Assembly (NCBI GenBank): GCA_900155695.1
Contig: FUHL01000001.1
Coordinates: 248,001-312,000 of the forward strand
Length of the DNA stretch: 64,000 nt
Source of the DNA: Serratia symbiotica
GTDB lineage: Bacteria > Pseudomonadota > Gammaproteobacteria > Enterobacterales > Enterobacteriaceae
Reading direction: 5' to 3'
A program made the translations under genes and the position numbers. This document shows, piece after piece, positions 23,275 through 36,703 of this stretch. Each line of letters starts with the position of its first letter. Position 1 is the first letter of the stretch. The notes under the pieces were generated by a model, which saw nothing but the letters and a program-made list of their open reading frames with translations, did no database searches and was not told the origin of the DNA.

Positions 23275-25896
23275 TTATTCTTTTTTATTTTTTTGACAGA
23301 TTAATGATAATTCTTGATATCCGATTAATTTTTTAGTAATAGGCTGTAAATGTGGAACTGATAGTGAACAGCTATCAACAATATTATCACTCCATTTTAC
23401 TAATAGATTTTCGCCTTCCATCACGCCTGAAACATAAATATTTCCATTCATACCTACTACACCGTTATTGCGGCCGTCGGCATTAAATACACTAGCACCA
23501 ATCGGTGGCACTTGACCATCAATCATCTTACTGTGTACTAACAGGTTATGACCGATATGTGTTTCAAACTTGACTCGAGTAATAGCACCGTTAGTTGGGA
23601 CTACATCTTTTACTGCGATTGGAATATCGAGGCCATTTTTAATATATTCGGTTTTTAATGCTACTCTATTATGATGGTAAGGTGAAACAGAAGTCATAAC
23701 TGCATAGCCAAATCTATCAATAGCTATCCCTGTCTGGTTATCCAATTGCACTCCTTTGGCGTTTTTGGCTTCTATTAAAACAAAGCTATTCTGCAACGGT
23801 TGAGTGAAGGTAATACCTCCAGAATGTGCAACAATGCCTCCAGCTAACCGTAGCGAAGTATGTTTGTAGTTATAGCCGTAACTATAACCAGCGTTAATTA
23901 TACCTATATTGCTATAGTATCCTACATTCGCAGAAGTGATTGAGGAAGAATAACGATCATGGCCGATTTGAAGTGAATAATTTAGTCTATTATCATATAG
24001 TGTAGAACCAGTGAAGCTCGTACTATATGTTTGACCGTTCTGTTTACTGTAGCCAGAATTAAAACTAGCATTTATATGTGATAAATCCTTGCTGATGATA
24101 TTTAAAGGAACCGATACAGTAAAGTTAATGCTGCGATTCTTGTAAAGATTTCGATTTCTACTATCTTGATAAAAGACTCCATAGTTGAGATTTTTATAGC
24201 TGCTATTCAGACCGATCTTTACTGAGGCATCTTTATTCGAATTATCCCAATAAGATTGATTGCTGACGCTAGCATATAAAGTTGAACTATCTGTCATTCG
24301 TTGATTAATAGATAGCTCTAGGCGCTGTCGTTTGTTGCTAAATTGGTTATTTAAATAGGATCCATGATGTATTTTATCCTGATTTGAAAATCCAGCCTTA
24401 CGCTTATCTTCATTGGCATGAGCATTAGGGGTAGTGCTATCTTCATGTCGGTTACGTTCGGCAACAGAATCACTAAAATAATAGTAGCCTGAAGTTAAAT
24501 AATGGTAACTTGCGATCTGGAGTTCAGTGCCAAACTTATGAAGTGATTTTGCATACAAAACACGAAAACTTGTTCCCTTTTTATCTTTGCTATGAACAAA
24601 ATGCGTGTCAGAATATGAAACATCCATGGAAACGCCTCCTAAATTTCCAAGATTTTTACCAATTCCTGCCATCGCTGAACGATAGTTGTCTGCTCTTAGA
24701 ACTCCTCCATAGGAAGTGATATTAGACGTTAAACCATGTGATAAGGTCGCTTGCATGAATTTTGGTTGATAATAGCTATTTTTACCATAGTATGTACCGG
24801 CAGTTAGTTGATACTGCCAGACTCCTTCACGTAACATATTTGGAAGGGATGAAAATGGTACAATGAAGTTACTTATAACTCCATTGTCTTCAATTACCGT
24901 GACAGTTAGGTTACCACTTAAGGAACTCGGAAAAATATCTGTCAGTGTAAATGGACCAGCTGGAACATTGGTAGTATATATAACATAACCATTCTGTCTT
25001 ATTTCCACTCTAGCATTGCTTTGTGCTACACCATGCACGGTTGGCATATAACCACGCTGGCTTTCAGCTATCATTTCGTTTGCGCTAGATAACTGTACGC
25101 CACGAAATTGAATACTGTCAAACATCTGATTATTAGTGCTAGATTGACCAATGATTAAATTGCTATGCAAAGGAACAATAGTAGTTTCTGCCCAACTAGA
25201 AATGTTATTCCAGCGAGATCTTTTATTAGATTGATTTCTTATAGATGAGTGATTACGGATTCTCCACTGTCCTAGATTAAGACCACTGTTTAAACTTAAA
25301 AAGTAATAATCAGCATTTTCACCCTGTTTCCAATTTCTAAAACGATTATAATTACTAGTAAAATTATAGTTGATAAAACCCGCATTTATACCGTTATCAT
25401 AAATTTTTGAAGATATTGCACCCTGAGGATGCGGAACTAAAAATATCTGTGGTACATCTATATCTATTCGCTGAATAGCTAAATCATAGCTTAGCTTAGT
25501 ACCTAATATTTCTTTCGATAGATCGTAACATTGTAGCATAGAGACGTGATCTGGTATATTAATGCCATAATCCTGATACGATTTCGCTATTATACAAGGA
25601 AGTACTTTCGTATCTTTAGATGATTTTTTAAATTCAACATCTCGATGGTCAACTCGTTGACCATTTAAGTAAATATCAAACGGATATTTACCTGGTATAA
25701 TATAATTTTCACTATTTATATCTATATCTCTGGCTAGAGCAATATTATTCGCGCCATAGATAAAAGAAGTATTAAACCTCTCTTCCGCTATCACTAAAAA
25801 AGACAATGAAAATGGCACATAAGATAAATAGATTATACTACCAACAACTTTAACAAAATAACTTGGTGTAGAAATCGCTATTTTTTTACGTACCAT
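23275..25896 (-). CDS. fimD: Fimbrial outer-membrane usher, FimD-type
   Basis: 873 residues (E. coli FimD 878). It is the outer-membrane pore that accepts chaperone-pilin complexes and polymerises the fimbria. A hydrophobic signal segment (VKVVGSIIYLSYVPFSLSFLV) precedes FNTSFIYGA, the usual start of the N-terminal chaperone-binding domain. The middle has the plug-domain stretch QRGYMPTVHGVAQSNARVEI followed by VPAGPFTLTDIFPS, then a long beta-barrel. The C-terminus keeps two cysteines (DSCSLSVP and LSLICQKN). No stop or frameshift interrupts the frame. It is the third gene of a pilin-chaperone-usher order, 148 bp after the chaperone. Confidence 0.95.
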   Translation of the reverse strand: MVRKKIAISTPSYFVKVVGSIIYLSYVPFSLSFLVIAEERFNTSFIYGANNIALARDIDINSENYIIPGKYPFDIYLNGQRVDHRDVEFKKSSKDTKVLPCIIAKSYQDYGINIPDHVSMLQCYDLSKEILGTKLSYDLAIQRIDIDVPQIFLVPHPQGAISSKIYDNGINAGFINYNFTSNYNRFRNWKQGENADYYFLSLNSGLNLGQWRIRNHSSIRNQSNKRSRWNNISSWAETTIVPLHSNLIIGQSSTNNQMFDSIQFRGVQLSSANEMIAESQRGYMPTVHGVAQSNARVEIRQNGYVIYTTNVPAGPFTLTDIFPSSLSGNLTVTVIEDNGVISNFIVPFSSLPNMLREGVWQYQLTAGTYYGKNSYYQPKFMQATLSHGLTSNITSYGGVLRADNYRSAMAGIGKNLGNLGGVSMDVSYSDTHFVHSKDKKGTSFRVLYAKSLHKFGTELQIASYHYLTSGYYYFSDSVAERNRHEDSTTPNAHANEDKRKAGFSNQDKIHHGSYLNNQFSNKRQRLELSINQRMTDSSTLYASVSNQSYWDNSNKDASVKIGLNSSYKNLNYGVFYQDSRNRNLYKNRSINFTVSVPLNIISKDLSHINASFNSGYSKQNGQTYSTSFTGSTLYDNRLNYSLQIGHDRYSSSITSANVGYYSNIGIINAGYSYGYNYKHTSLRLAGGIVAHSGGITFTQPLQNSFVLIEAKNAKGVQLDNQTGIAIDRFGYAVMTSVSPYHHNRVALKTEYIKNGLDIPIAVKDVVPTNGAITRVKFETHIGHNLLVHSKMIDGQVPPIGASVFNADGRNNGVVGMNGNIYVSGVMEGENLLVKWSDNIVDSCSLSVPHLQPITKKLIGYQELSLICQKNKKE

Positions 25897-26044
25897 TTTA
25901 ATCTCTATAATATATGTCAGTTAATATATGCACTTTAACTGATCTAGTTAGCTGACTGATGTTAGTGTAAATTATGCATTTTGCAAATGCCATAAAAAAT
26001 ATGCCTAATTATATTATCATACTTTTATTTTATTTACCAAGACT

Positions 26045-26731
26045 TTAATTTATCTTAATATTTTCAATTTTTGTATTTCCACCGTAATCATTTATATAAG
26101 TAAATGATACAATATCAGCTTTTTCTGCGCCTTTCGGTAGAGACACCTCTATGTGATGATATGGTCCTACCATATTAGCATTGACTATCCAGCTTTGTGT
26201 ATTATTAATCAGTGTTAATTTATTTAATGTTATATGTAATGGCCCATCATTACTTATTAGTAACTTACCATCTTTGTTGTGTTTCCACTTTAGTACTGTT
26301 GCCTGCTGCTTTAAATTCGTCTTTAGTTCGTTCGGACGGTAAAATAATTTAATACGCGTACGGATTGCTATTTGCAATACATTTTTACTATTAGATAGCA
26401 TAGGAATTTCCTGTACATTAATCCAGAAGAGAGACTCTCTGTCTTGAGGTAAACCACTACCTGAATAAATAAAACGCAAAATTGCTTCTTTTTTACTTAA
26501 TAATTTTAAAATGGGCGGCGTAACTACGATTGGTAAATTTTGGGGCATCTGATCAGCATCACCTGTATCGAGCCAAGATTGCACCATATAAGTATTATCT
26601 CCATCATTGCTGATAGAGAGTGAAGCTGATTGATGTATACTATTATAAATTACACGCGTTGCATTCACTTGAATGCCGGCATAACTATTAATAGAAAATA
26701 TGAGCAAAATGTAAGTCAGCATTCTTTTCAT
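26045..26731 (-). CDS. fimC: Periplasmic fimbrial chaperone, FimC-type
   Basis: 228 residues from the ATG at 26731 (MKRMLTYILLIFSINSYAG, a clear signal peptide). An in-frame TTG upstream at 26764 would give a non-signal extension and is less likely. The mature protein has the two Ig-like domains of PapD/FimC chaperones: NATRVIYNS (G1-strand region with the conserved Arg), SGLPQDRESLFWINVQEIP (the family signature) and IRTRIKLFYRPNEL, then a shorter C-terminal domain ending near YINDYGGNTK. It caps the pilin by donor-strand complementation and delivers it to the usher. Confidence 0.95.
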   Translation of the reverse strand: MKRMLTYILLIFSINSYAGIQVNATRVIYNSIHQSASLSISNDGDNTYMVQSWLDTGDADQMPQNLPIVVTPPILKLLSKKEAILRFIYSGSGLPQDRESLFWINVQEIPMLSNSKNVLQIAIRTRIKLFYRPNELKTNLKQQATVLKWKHNKDGKLLISNDGPLHITLNKLTLINNTQSWIVNANMVGPYHHIEVSLPKGAEKADIVSFTYINDYGGNTKIENIKIN

Positions 26732-26788
26732 TAAGATATTTCCACTCCTGTATAATGTAGCCAATTTAATTCTTTTTCTACAATGGAA

Positions 26789-27307
26789 TTATTTGTATGA
26801 GATAGTAAAGATAGCATTGGAATTTGCTGTTCCAGGAGTGATATTTTTTTGATAAGATTTATAACGAGCGCGTAGATTAAATGTTACATAACCAGCCGTA
26901 TTATCTCTGTCTGGCAGTATTTTATCTATATCTAGATCTTCCGTAAAAATGGGCATGGATTCGTTTTTATTATTTACGATTTCAACGCCCACGCCAATAG
27001 CACCACCAGTAACAGCCAATAAATTTGAGTGATCGCGCACAGTATTACCTGTAATACGTAAGCTATAGTTATCTGCCCTACATGTCTCGAAGCTAATATC
27101 AAGTGATTTATCGTTACTAACAGAACCAACAGTTGGAAATGCAGTGGTAGCATAGCTACCTAATATAACTTCTTTACTTTGATTGTTTTTATTACTAATT
27201 TTACAGGTGGATTCTACAATTTCACCGATAAAATTAACTTGAATATTATGAGCAAAAGAAGTAAGTGGCGCAATTAATGAAGATATAAACAATAATGATT
27301 TTTTCAT
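26789..27307 (-). CDS. fimA: Type-1-like fimbrial major subunit
   Basis: 172 residues from the ATG at 27307, preceded by GGAG. A signal peptide (MKKSLLFISSLIAPLTSFA) is followed by a donor-strand-like N-terminal extension HNIQVNFIGEIV. The canonical pilin cysteine pair is present (ESTCKIS and FETCRAD), and the protein ends FTISYK with the penultimate tyrosine typical of type-1 pilins. It is the first and only subunit gene of the operon, 57 bp ahead of the chaperone. FimA is the nearest named family; the exact fimbrial type cannot be assigned from sequence alone. Confidence 0.88.
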   Translation of the reverse strand: MKKSLLFISSLIAPLTSFAHNIQVNFIGEIVESTCKISNKNNQSKEVILGSYATTAFPTVGSVSNDKSLDISFETCRADNYSLRITGNTVRDHSNLLAVTGGAIGVGVEIVNNKNESMPIFTEDLDIDKILPDRDNTAGYVTFNLRARYKSYQKNITPGTANSNAIFTISYK

Positions 27308-27824
27308 TTCATCTCCGAACATTTGAAAAGAATTAATTTAATGATTAGATATGATAATTATCTAGATTTAACAATTATAGTATTTATATAACAATTAGCA
27401 TGTAAATCAAATGTAGAGATCATAAAAAATAAATATGCATTATGTAGTTTTTTATAATAAATACAATATATTTTATTATAGAAAATCTTAAATAGTCTTT
27501 CTCTATAATGTTAAATCAATACATCTTAAACTTAAATAGAACACTAGATATTATAATTTATATCTAGTTATGTTGGGCAAAAATGCAAAAGTTTAGGATG
27601 CATACAATTCTGCTAAATTTCAATTCAGCTACATGTGAGAATGTCACACAATAATTTATTTTAAGTTTTATATATTAGATTTTAGATTAATAATATATGT
27701 ATTTATCTTCTAATAGTCATCTGCTTTATCTTCTATAGTTATCTTCTAATAGTATGGATTATCGAACAGTACAAAACCAAAATCGTATTTATTTATTTAA
27801 ATGTTCATTCATCATACCCTAATA

Positions 27825-27866
27825 TTTTATATTCGATGTATTTTGTTTTATATTGGATGTATTTTA
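27825..27866. repeat. Imperfect tandem duplication, 21 bp x 2
   Basis: ttttatattcgatgtattttg is followed at once by a copy with only a c/g change in the middle and a change at the last base. Confidence 0.7.
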
Positions 27867-29062
27867 ATCATCAGTATCAACACTATAAATAAAATTATTT
27901 TTATCAGCGCCCCCATTAAATTAACACATTTAGTGTAAGAGCATAAAGGTATTCATGCGGCCTAAAACTACTTTTTATAACAATTAGAGCATTCTATAAT
28001 GAAGTATCACTATGAGTGATATTTTATCTCAAAAATAAACTATTTTGACAATTTATTAAATACAATCAATATAACAAATATATTTATTGTAATAACATGC
28101 AATTCTAAAGTTTAATTTCTTTAGTATTAAACTTATCTTTTTATAAATCATTATAAGGAATAAGTACTTTTATGCTACATATATTAGTTGTCGATAAATT
28201 ATATTACTTATATGAAAGAGCTAAAATTAGGACAATAAATAAATTCAAAAATATGAATTAATCTATCATTCTACTATAACACAATAAAATTGCATAATAA
28301 ATTTATGTAAAACTTTAGATGTTGTAAATACTGCGGTGTTAAATCATCACCAAGCAATCTATGGTATGCATCAATTAATTTTAGGCCTATACCATTAGAT
28401 TTTTTCTAAAGTTTGCTAATGTTTTGCTATATTGAGTTATATAGATTTAGATAAATATCTAAGCACTATGATAGCAGTAATGATAAATTAAGATTTTGAT
28501 TTATATGGTAATACAGAGAGCTTATTTTAATATTATATATTAATATTTTTATTATATAAAAAAGTGTTAAAAACTCATCACAATACTAAAATTAAAATGA
28601 TTGGTTTTAGTATAAATGTTTAGAAATTTTTAGATATTCTCGGAATATATCTAATTGTAATAATTGTGATTTCACTGTTTTTGATTGTTTAATATCAAAT
28701 TAAGTATTTAGGATATCATATTATTTTGATATATCATCCACACACTTTGATGCTGTATCTAGCTTAATTTTATTATCTTTATACTCGTATGTTAATTCGT
28801 TTTCTATAAAAATAGTATATAAGATTAATTTATAATTTCAATAAATATATTTATCTTATTGCTCCTTAATGTTTTATTACTTTATAGTGATAATTTTAAT
28901 TCATTAGTATTGCTTATACCTATTCATGCCTTCTATTTAGTGTGTTTGCCAACATTAGCAGATATGCTATTTTTATAGTAGTATATGTTGATCATATAAA
29001 CTAATTTAATTGTTATTTTGATATAATATGATTAGTGCATCCTAGTAGTTATTGATTACAAT

Positions 29063-29126
29063 TTTACTTATAGAACGTAATATATATTTTAAGATTTACT
29101 TATATAACGTAATATATATTTTAAGA
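29063..29126. repeat. Tandem duplication, 32 bp x 2
   Basis: Two adjacent copies of a 32-bp unit beginning tttacttata and ending ttttaaga, at 29063-29094 and 29095-29126, with a single g/t difference. Confidence 0.85.
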
Positions 29127-29450
29127 TTAATTTATTTTTAATTATCTTAAAAGAGATAGGGTTATCTATTTTTATAAGATTATATTTTATTTAATAATCT
29201 AGTCGATGATATAAGCTTATAAATTAGAATATGCATCTAATAGATAAATAAAGATTTTATAGCAATAGTTGTTATAGTAATTTGGTCATTTATTTGCAAG
29301 TTTGCTATATTTACTATAGTAACAGTACTTTTAAAAGCTCGACTTGATTTATTTTAAATCATGCACTATCAAATCAATTAGTATATTATATAGATAATTT
29401 TATTCTAATAAATCTTGCTATTCTAAAATAGTGAATTACTAGAGTTTATA

Positions 29451-30482
29451 TTATTGGACCATAAATGCTTTAAACTGTGTTGTCATAACTGTGCTAAAAC
29501 CATTATTAGTTGCGCTAATGAGATATGCCGCTAGCTCTTTTTCTTGCGCTAACTTTAAAGCTTTTTCTGTATCTAATACCATCAATCCAGTATCCCATCC
29601 GTCAGCTTCCAGAGCGCTAGACGCAATTACTGTAGCGGATACTAGGTGATGTTGAATTGGTTTGCCAATACTTGGATCGATGACATGTGAATAGTGAAGT
29701 CCATCTTTTTCAAAATAATTACGATAGCTACCAGCAGTACTAATACTATAGCCATGTAAATCAACTAATGCTTGCACAGCATTTTTATAATCTATTGGTT
29801 GTTGAATTGCCACTCGCCAAGGCTTGCCATGACCATTTAAGCCATGTGTAGATATGGCTCCTCCTACTGAAACTAAATAGTTGGTAATACCATTTCGCAT
29901 CATTAGTTTCGCTAGTTCATCCGTGCAATAGCCCTCTCCTAATGTCGAAAGATCTACATAGATATTAGGTAAAGTTTTCTGTAACCATTCGCCTCTGTGA
30001 TTACTAAATAGATTTAAGTATTGTAAACCAACTTTCTTTTGTGCTTCAACGATTTGTTGTTCAGTTGGAATTTTAACTGGTTTTTTATCAGGTCCAAAAC
30101 CCCACAAATTTACTAAAGAGCCTATAGTAATGTCCATTGCACCACTAGTATCGTGACCAATGCGCTGTGCCATTATTATGATATTTGCTAATCCACGAGA
30201 AATAAGTTGTGGATGTGTGTTGTTGGAATGATTAAAATGAAATAGGAAATAATTAGCATTATAAGTAGAAATATCATTGTTAACTTGTTCAAGTACTGCA
30301 TTTATCTTTTGCTGTAAGCACGCTTTTTTCACAGGGATATGACCACTGACTTTAACGCTATATACTGTACCCATGATGTTTCCATTAATAATTATTTGTG
30401 GACGCATGTGGCATTTATTGCAAGCAGAAAGTACTGTTATCAAAGTGCTGAGCAGTAATCCTTTAGTAAAAACGTTTATCAT
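29451..30482 (-). CDS. apbE: FAD:protein FMN transferase ApbE (lipoprotein)
   Basis: 343 residues from ATG 30482, chosen because an AGGATA lies just upstream and MINVFTKGLLLSTLITVLSAC is a lipoprotein signal with lipobox LSAC; a longer in-frame start at 30605 lacks this logic. ApbE attaches FMN to threonines of periplasmic subunits of the Rnf or Nqr electron-transport complexes. Key stretches are GTVYSVKVSG, SGAMDITIGSLVNLWGFGP, VDLSTLGEGYCTDELA, LVSVGGAISTHG, YSHVIDPSIGKPI and EADGWDTGLMV (metal site). No partner complex is encoded in this window. The frame is complete. Confidence 0.95.
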   Translation of the reverse strand: MINVFTKGLLLSTLITVLSACNKCHMRPQIIINGNIMGTVYSVKVSGHIPVKKACLQQKINAVLEQVNNDISTYNANYFLFHFNHSNNTHPQLISRGLANIIIMAQRIGHDTSGAMDITIGSLVNLWGFGPDKKPVKIPTEQQIVEAQKKVGLQYLNLFSNHRGEWLQKTLPNIYVDLSTLGEGYCTDELAKLMMRNGITNYLVSVGGAISTHGLNGHGKPWRVAIQQPIDYKNAVQALVDLHGYSISTAGSYRNYFEKDGLHYSHVIDPSIGKPIQHHLVSATVIASSALEADGWDTGLMVLDTEKALKLAQEKELAAYLISATNNGFSTVMTTQFKAFMVQ

Positions 30483-30793
30483 AAAATATCCTTTAACACG
30501 CGTAAAAGTGTTAACAATAAAGTATTGTATGGTAAAAAACAGATAAACAACAGATAAAGAAAAATAACATTTTAAATTAAGGAATGCATAATTAGTGAAA
30601 ATCACAGACTGGTCATTAAATCTTAAAGTGTTCTTTATTTGTATTATGATGATAATGCATTTATATTTTTAATAAAGCATCTATAAATTTATTTTAATCA
30701 CTAAAATAAAATAGCTATTAAAGCTAATGTCGTTGCATATATTAATCTTGGCTATGACAGTATGTATACTGATTTGTCATGTCAAAAAAATCA

Positions 30794-30833
30794 TTAACGT
30801 AAAATATTTATTTTTAACGTAAAATCTTTAATT
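30794..30833. repeat. Imperfect tandem duplication, 20 bp x 2
   Basis: The block ttaacgtaaaat(a/c)tttaa(t)tt recurs with a 20-bp period; copies differ at a few positions. Confidence 0.6.
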
Positions 30834-31239
30834 GAAAATAAGAAAAAAGCAATGAATGCTTAATGAGATAAAATGTTATCCAAAATAAGTGGAATTTATT
30901 AAGTGCAAGATGCCATAAAATAAAAGCAGCGAACTACTATTACTATAGTCTCTTGTTTTAAGATAACGATCTATAAAATTAATAGCATAATAATCAACAG
31001 TCTATATAGTAAATATTATCTAGACATAGCAATATTGTAATATTGAATTAGCATACTCTCTTGCACCTACAGATATCGCTGTAGATACTTCGCATTATCA
31101 GTACTTTGAACTGAATAGTGTTTTATTAAAAGACGCTTCGACATTCGGTATTGTAGTCAAAAATTTTATATTATATTAAGTTAAGTAACTTATTCTTAGT
31201 ATTGAAGCTATATTTGTAATATCTATACTTATAATAATG

Positions 31240-31291
31240 AAAACCTTGCATATCCTATTTATGAATATGCAAGGCTGCAATAAAATTGCAG
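31240..31291 (-). terminator. Orphan double-hairpin terminator
   Basis: On the minus strand a small hairpin CTGCAA/TTGCAG (31275-31291) precedes a perfect 10-bp stem CCTTGCATAT / ATATGCAAGG (31244-31274), then TTTTCATT. It lies 480 bp beyond the ligA stop, so it either ends a long ligA transcript or is left from a lost gene. Confidence 0.5.
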
Positions 31292-31754
31292 TGAACATTA
31301 TTTCTGCAAACTAAATAGTAGAGGGATTATTTAATAAAATCTGTATAATAATTGATAGTTACCTATATTATTAGTAACGCAAATATCTTATTAATGTATC
31401 GCTTGCATAAATATTTTTAGTATAAATATATTTAGTAATAGTAAATATATTTATATATAATTATACAGACGCAGCATTTACTGTATATGGATTATATTTT
31501 CTATATACCATAAATAAATGTAATAATCTATACTAGATGTGCGCTACTTTTCATGTAAAATATATAAATTCTTTCGATCATTAGCTATTATATACCAATT
31601 GTCATCTTAAATTATCATGTAATACTTTTTCTTAAGAAGATTATTAATTAATAACATGTTACAACAGTATTAGTCTATTGTAAAATTAATATAGAGTCAT
31701 CAACTATAGATCATGTTTTGATGGTGTTGATTATTAATATTTGATAAAAATAAC

Positions 31755-35076
<3,322 letters not shown>

Positions 35077-36045
35077 ATGAGTAAGATATATGAAGACAAC
35101 TCTTTAACAATTGGACACACGCCGCTAGTTCGTTTAAATCGTATAGGCAATAAACGAATTTTAGTTAAGATTGAATCCCGCAATCCAAGTTTCAGTGTCA
35201 AATGTCGTATTGGTGCTAATATGATTTGGGATGCTGAACAACGCGGTTTTTTAAGTGCTGATAAAGAATTAGTTGAACCAACCAGCGGAAATACAGGGAT
35301 AGCACTGGCTTTCGTTGCTGCGGCACGTGGTTATAAGTTAACACTCACTATGCCAGAAACCATGAGTATTGAACGCCGTAAGTTACTCAAAGCACTTGGA
35401 GCAAATTTAGTGCTGACGGAAGGTGAAAAAGGCATGAAAGGCGCCATATCGAAGGCAGAAGAAATTGTTGCTACTGATATTAATCGTTATATTATCCTAC
35501 AACAATTCAATAACCCCGCTAATCCGGCGATACATGAGAAAACTACTGGACCAGAAATATGGGAAGATTCAGCTGGTACCATAGATGTATTTATTTCTGG
35601 AGTCGGTACTGGTGGCACTTTAACTGGCGTAAGCAGATATATTAAGCATACAAAAGGTAAAGCAATAACTACAGTCGCTGTAGAGCCAAGTGGATCTCCA
35701 GTAATCAGCCAAGTATTAGCTGGTCAAGAAATAAAACCAGGACCACATCAAATTCAAGGTATAGGTGCAGGTTTTATTCCAAAAAATTTAGATTTAAATT
35801 TAGTAGATCGTGTTGAGCAAGTAAGTAACCATGCAGCTATTAACATGGCGCGGAGATTGATGGATGAAGAAGGAATTTTGGCAGGAATTTCCTCTGGTGC
35901 GGCAGTGGAAGCGGCTACAAAAATAGCTCAAGAATCTGAATTTTTAGACAAAACTATTGTAGTAATATTACCATCTTCTGGTGAGCGTTATCTCAGTTCT
36001 GCGTTGTTTGCTAGTCTTTTTACTAAAAAAGAACTACAGCAATAG
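35077..36045 (+). CDS. cysK: Cysteine synthase A (O-acetylserine sulfhydrylase)
   Basis: 322 residues (E. coli 323). This PLP enzyme makes L-cysteine from O-acetylserine and sulfide. The PLP lysine lies in [19 protein letters not shown]; the phosphate and substrate loop is [27 protein letters not shown] and the C-terminal [10 protein letters not shown] are the cofactor-binding glycine-rich loops. It is separated from ptsH by a terminator and about 360 bp, as in E. coli. Together with cysPTWA downstream it implies that sulfur import and cysteine synthesis are retained. No cysM is found in its usual place. Confidence 0.98.
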   Translation: MSKIYEDNSLTIGHTPLVRLNRIGNKRILVKIESRNPSFSVKCRIGANMIWDAEQRGFLSADKELVEPTSGNTGIALAFVAAARGYKLTLTMPETMSIERRKLLKALGANLVLTEGEKGMKGAISKAEEIVATDINRYIILQQFNNPANPAIHEKTTGPEIWEDSAGTIDVFISGVGTGGTLTGVSRYIKHTKGKAITTVAVEPSGSPVISQVLAGQEIKPGPHQIQGIGAGFIPKNLDLNLVDRVEQVSNHAAINMARRLMDEEGILAGISSGAAVEAATKIAQESEFLDKTIVVILPSSGERYLSSALFASLFTKKELQQ

Positions 36046-36065
36046 TATCTTATAAAGTTTTAACC

Positions 36066-36096
36066 GTTAAAAGCGCCTATTTAAGGTGCTTTTTTA
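36066..36096 (+). terminator. Terminator of cysK
   Basis: Stem AAAAGCGCC / GGTGCTTTT (one G-T pair) with a 7-nt loop and a run of Ts, about 20 bp after the cysK stop. Confidence 0.85.
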
Positions 36097-36261
36097 TAAG
36101 ATTGATCAAAATTTACAAAACTAAAAATGTATTCTTTGAGTAGCCTTTAGTATTTAATAGACAGAATGAATTGCATTTTTAGTGCAAAGATGAATTTTGC
36201 TTATTCATATAATAAGTAGCCGAACAGTCATAATAATTAAATTAACTCGAGGTTAAATCAA

Positions 36262-36330
36262 ATGTTTCGGTTTATTGTGCTTAATATATTATTATCTGCT
36301 GTATCAATACTTACCGTACTTCATAATTAA
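36262..36330 (+). CDS. Possible 22-residue hydrophobic peptide
   Basis: ATG 36262 to TAA 36330 encodes MFRFIVLNILLSAVSILTV followed by LHN. An AGG (CGAGGTTAAATCAA) lies upstream at a long spacing. The peptide is a plausible single membrane helix and lies in the leader of ptsH. I know of no E. coli counterpart. In DNA this AT-rich a frame of this length can easily arise by chance. Confidence 0.25.
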   Translation: MFRFIVLNILLSAVSILTVLHN

Positions 36331-36408
36331 TCAGAGAGTTAATTTAGACTCGTATACTAAATTTTAATGCTATAACAATTACTTCCAATTGAGTTGGGGG
36401 AAATATCA

Positions 36409-36666
36409 ATGTTTCAGAAAGACATTACTATTACTGCTCCGAATGGTCTTCATACTCGTCCTGCTGCGCAGTTCGTAAAAGAAGCAAAGCGCTTTATTTC
36501 TGACATTTCTATAACCGCTAATGGTAAAAGTGCTAGCGCTAAAAGCTTATTTAAATTACAAACTTTAAACCTTACTCAAGGTATAGTAGTGACTATAGAA
36601 GCCACGGGTGAAGATGAGCAGCAAGCTGTGGAGTACTTAGTAAAACTGATGCTAGAACTTAAGTAA
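36409..36666 (+). CDS. ptsH: Phosphocarrier protein HPr
   Basis: 85 residues, the E. coli length, starting at ATG 36409 ([20 protein letters not shown]) with GGGGGAA 6 bp upstream; a TTG 15 bp earlier is ignored. HPr passes phosphate from Enzyme I to sugar-specific EIIA proteins. The phosphorylated His is in [10 protein letters not shown], and the Ser region is [13 protein letters not shown]. First gene of the ptsH-ptsI-crr operon; 37 bp to ptsI. Confidence 0.98.
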   Translation: MFQKDITITAPNGLHTRPAAQFVKEAKRFISDISITANGKSASAKSLFKLQTLNLTQGIVVTIEATGEDEQQAVEYLVKLMLELK

Positions 36667-36703
36667 TTTGCTCATCTTTTTTAGCTGAGAATAAGGTAGA
36701 GTT

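Larger units (their letters stand above)
27308..29450. other. 2.1-kb gene desert between the fimbrial operon and apbE
   Basis: No recognisable gene and no fim-type recombinase. It contains two short tandem duplications (27825-27866 and 29063-29126) and an AT-rich hairpin with T-rich tail at 28118-28150. Confidence 0.7.
30483..31754. other. 1.3-kb gene desert between apbE and ligA
   Basis: No gene found. Two adjacent hairpins at 31244-31291 look like an orphan terminator, and a 20-bp imperfect tandem duplication lies at 30794-30833. Confidence 0.7.
36046..36408. other. Intergenic region cysK-ptsH
   Basis: Holds the cysK terminator, a possible 22-codon frame (36262-36330) and, by position, the promoter region of ptsH. 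No promoter box could be assigned with confidence. Confidence 0.6.

Noticed and set aside
27308-29450. Invertible promoter or recombinase gene for phase variation of the fimbriae
   Set aside because: No inverted-repeat pair flanking a promoter and no fimB/fimE-type recombinase frame were seen.
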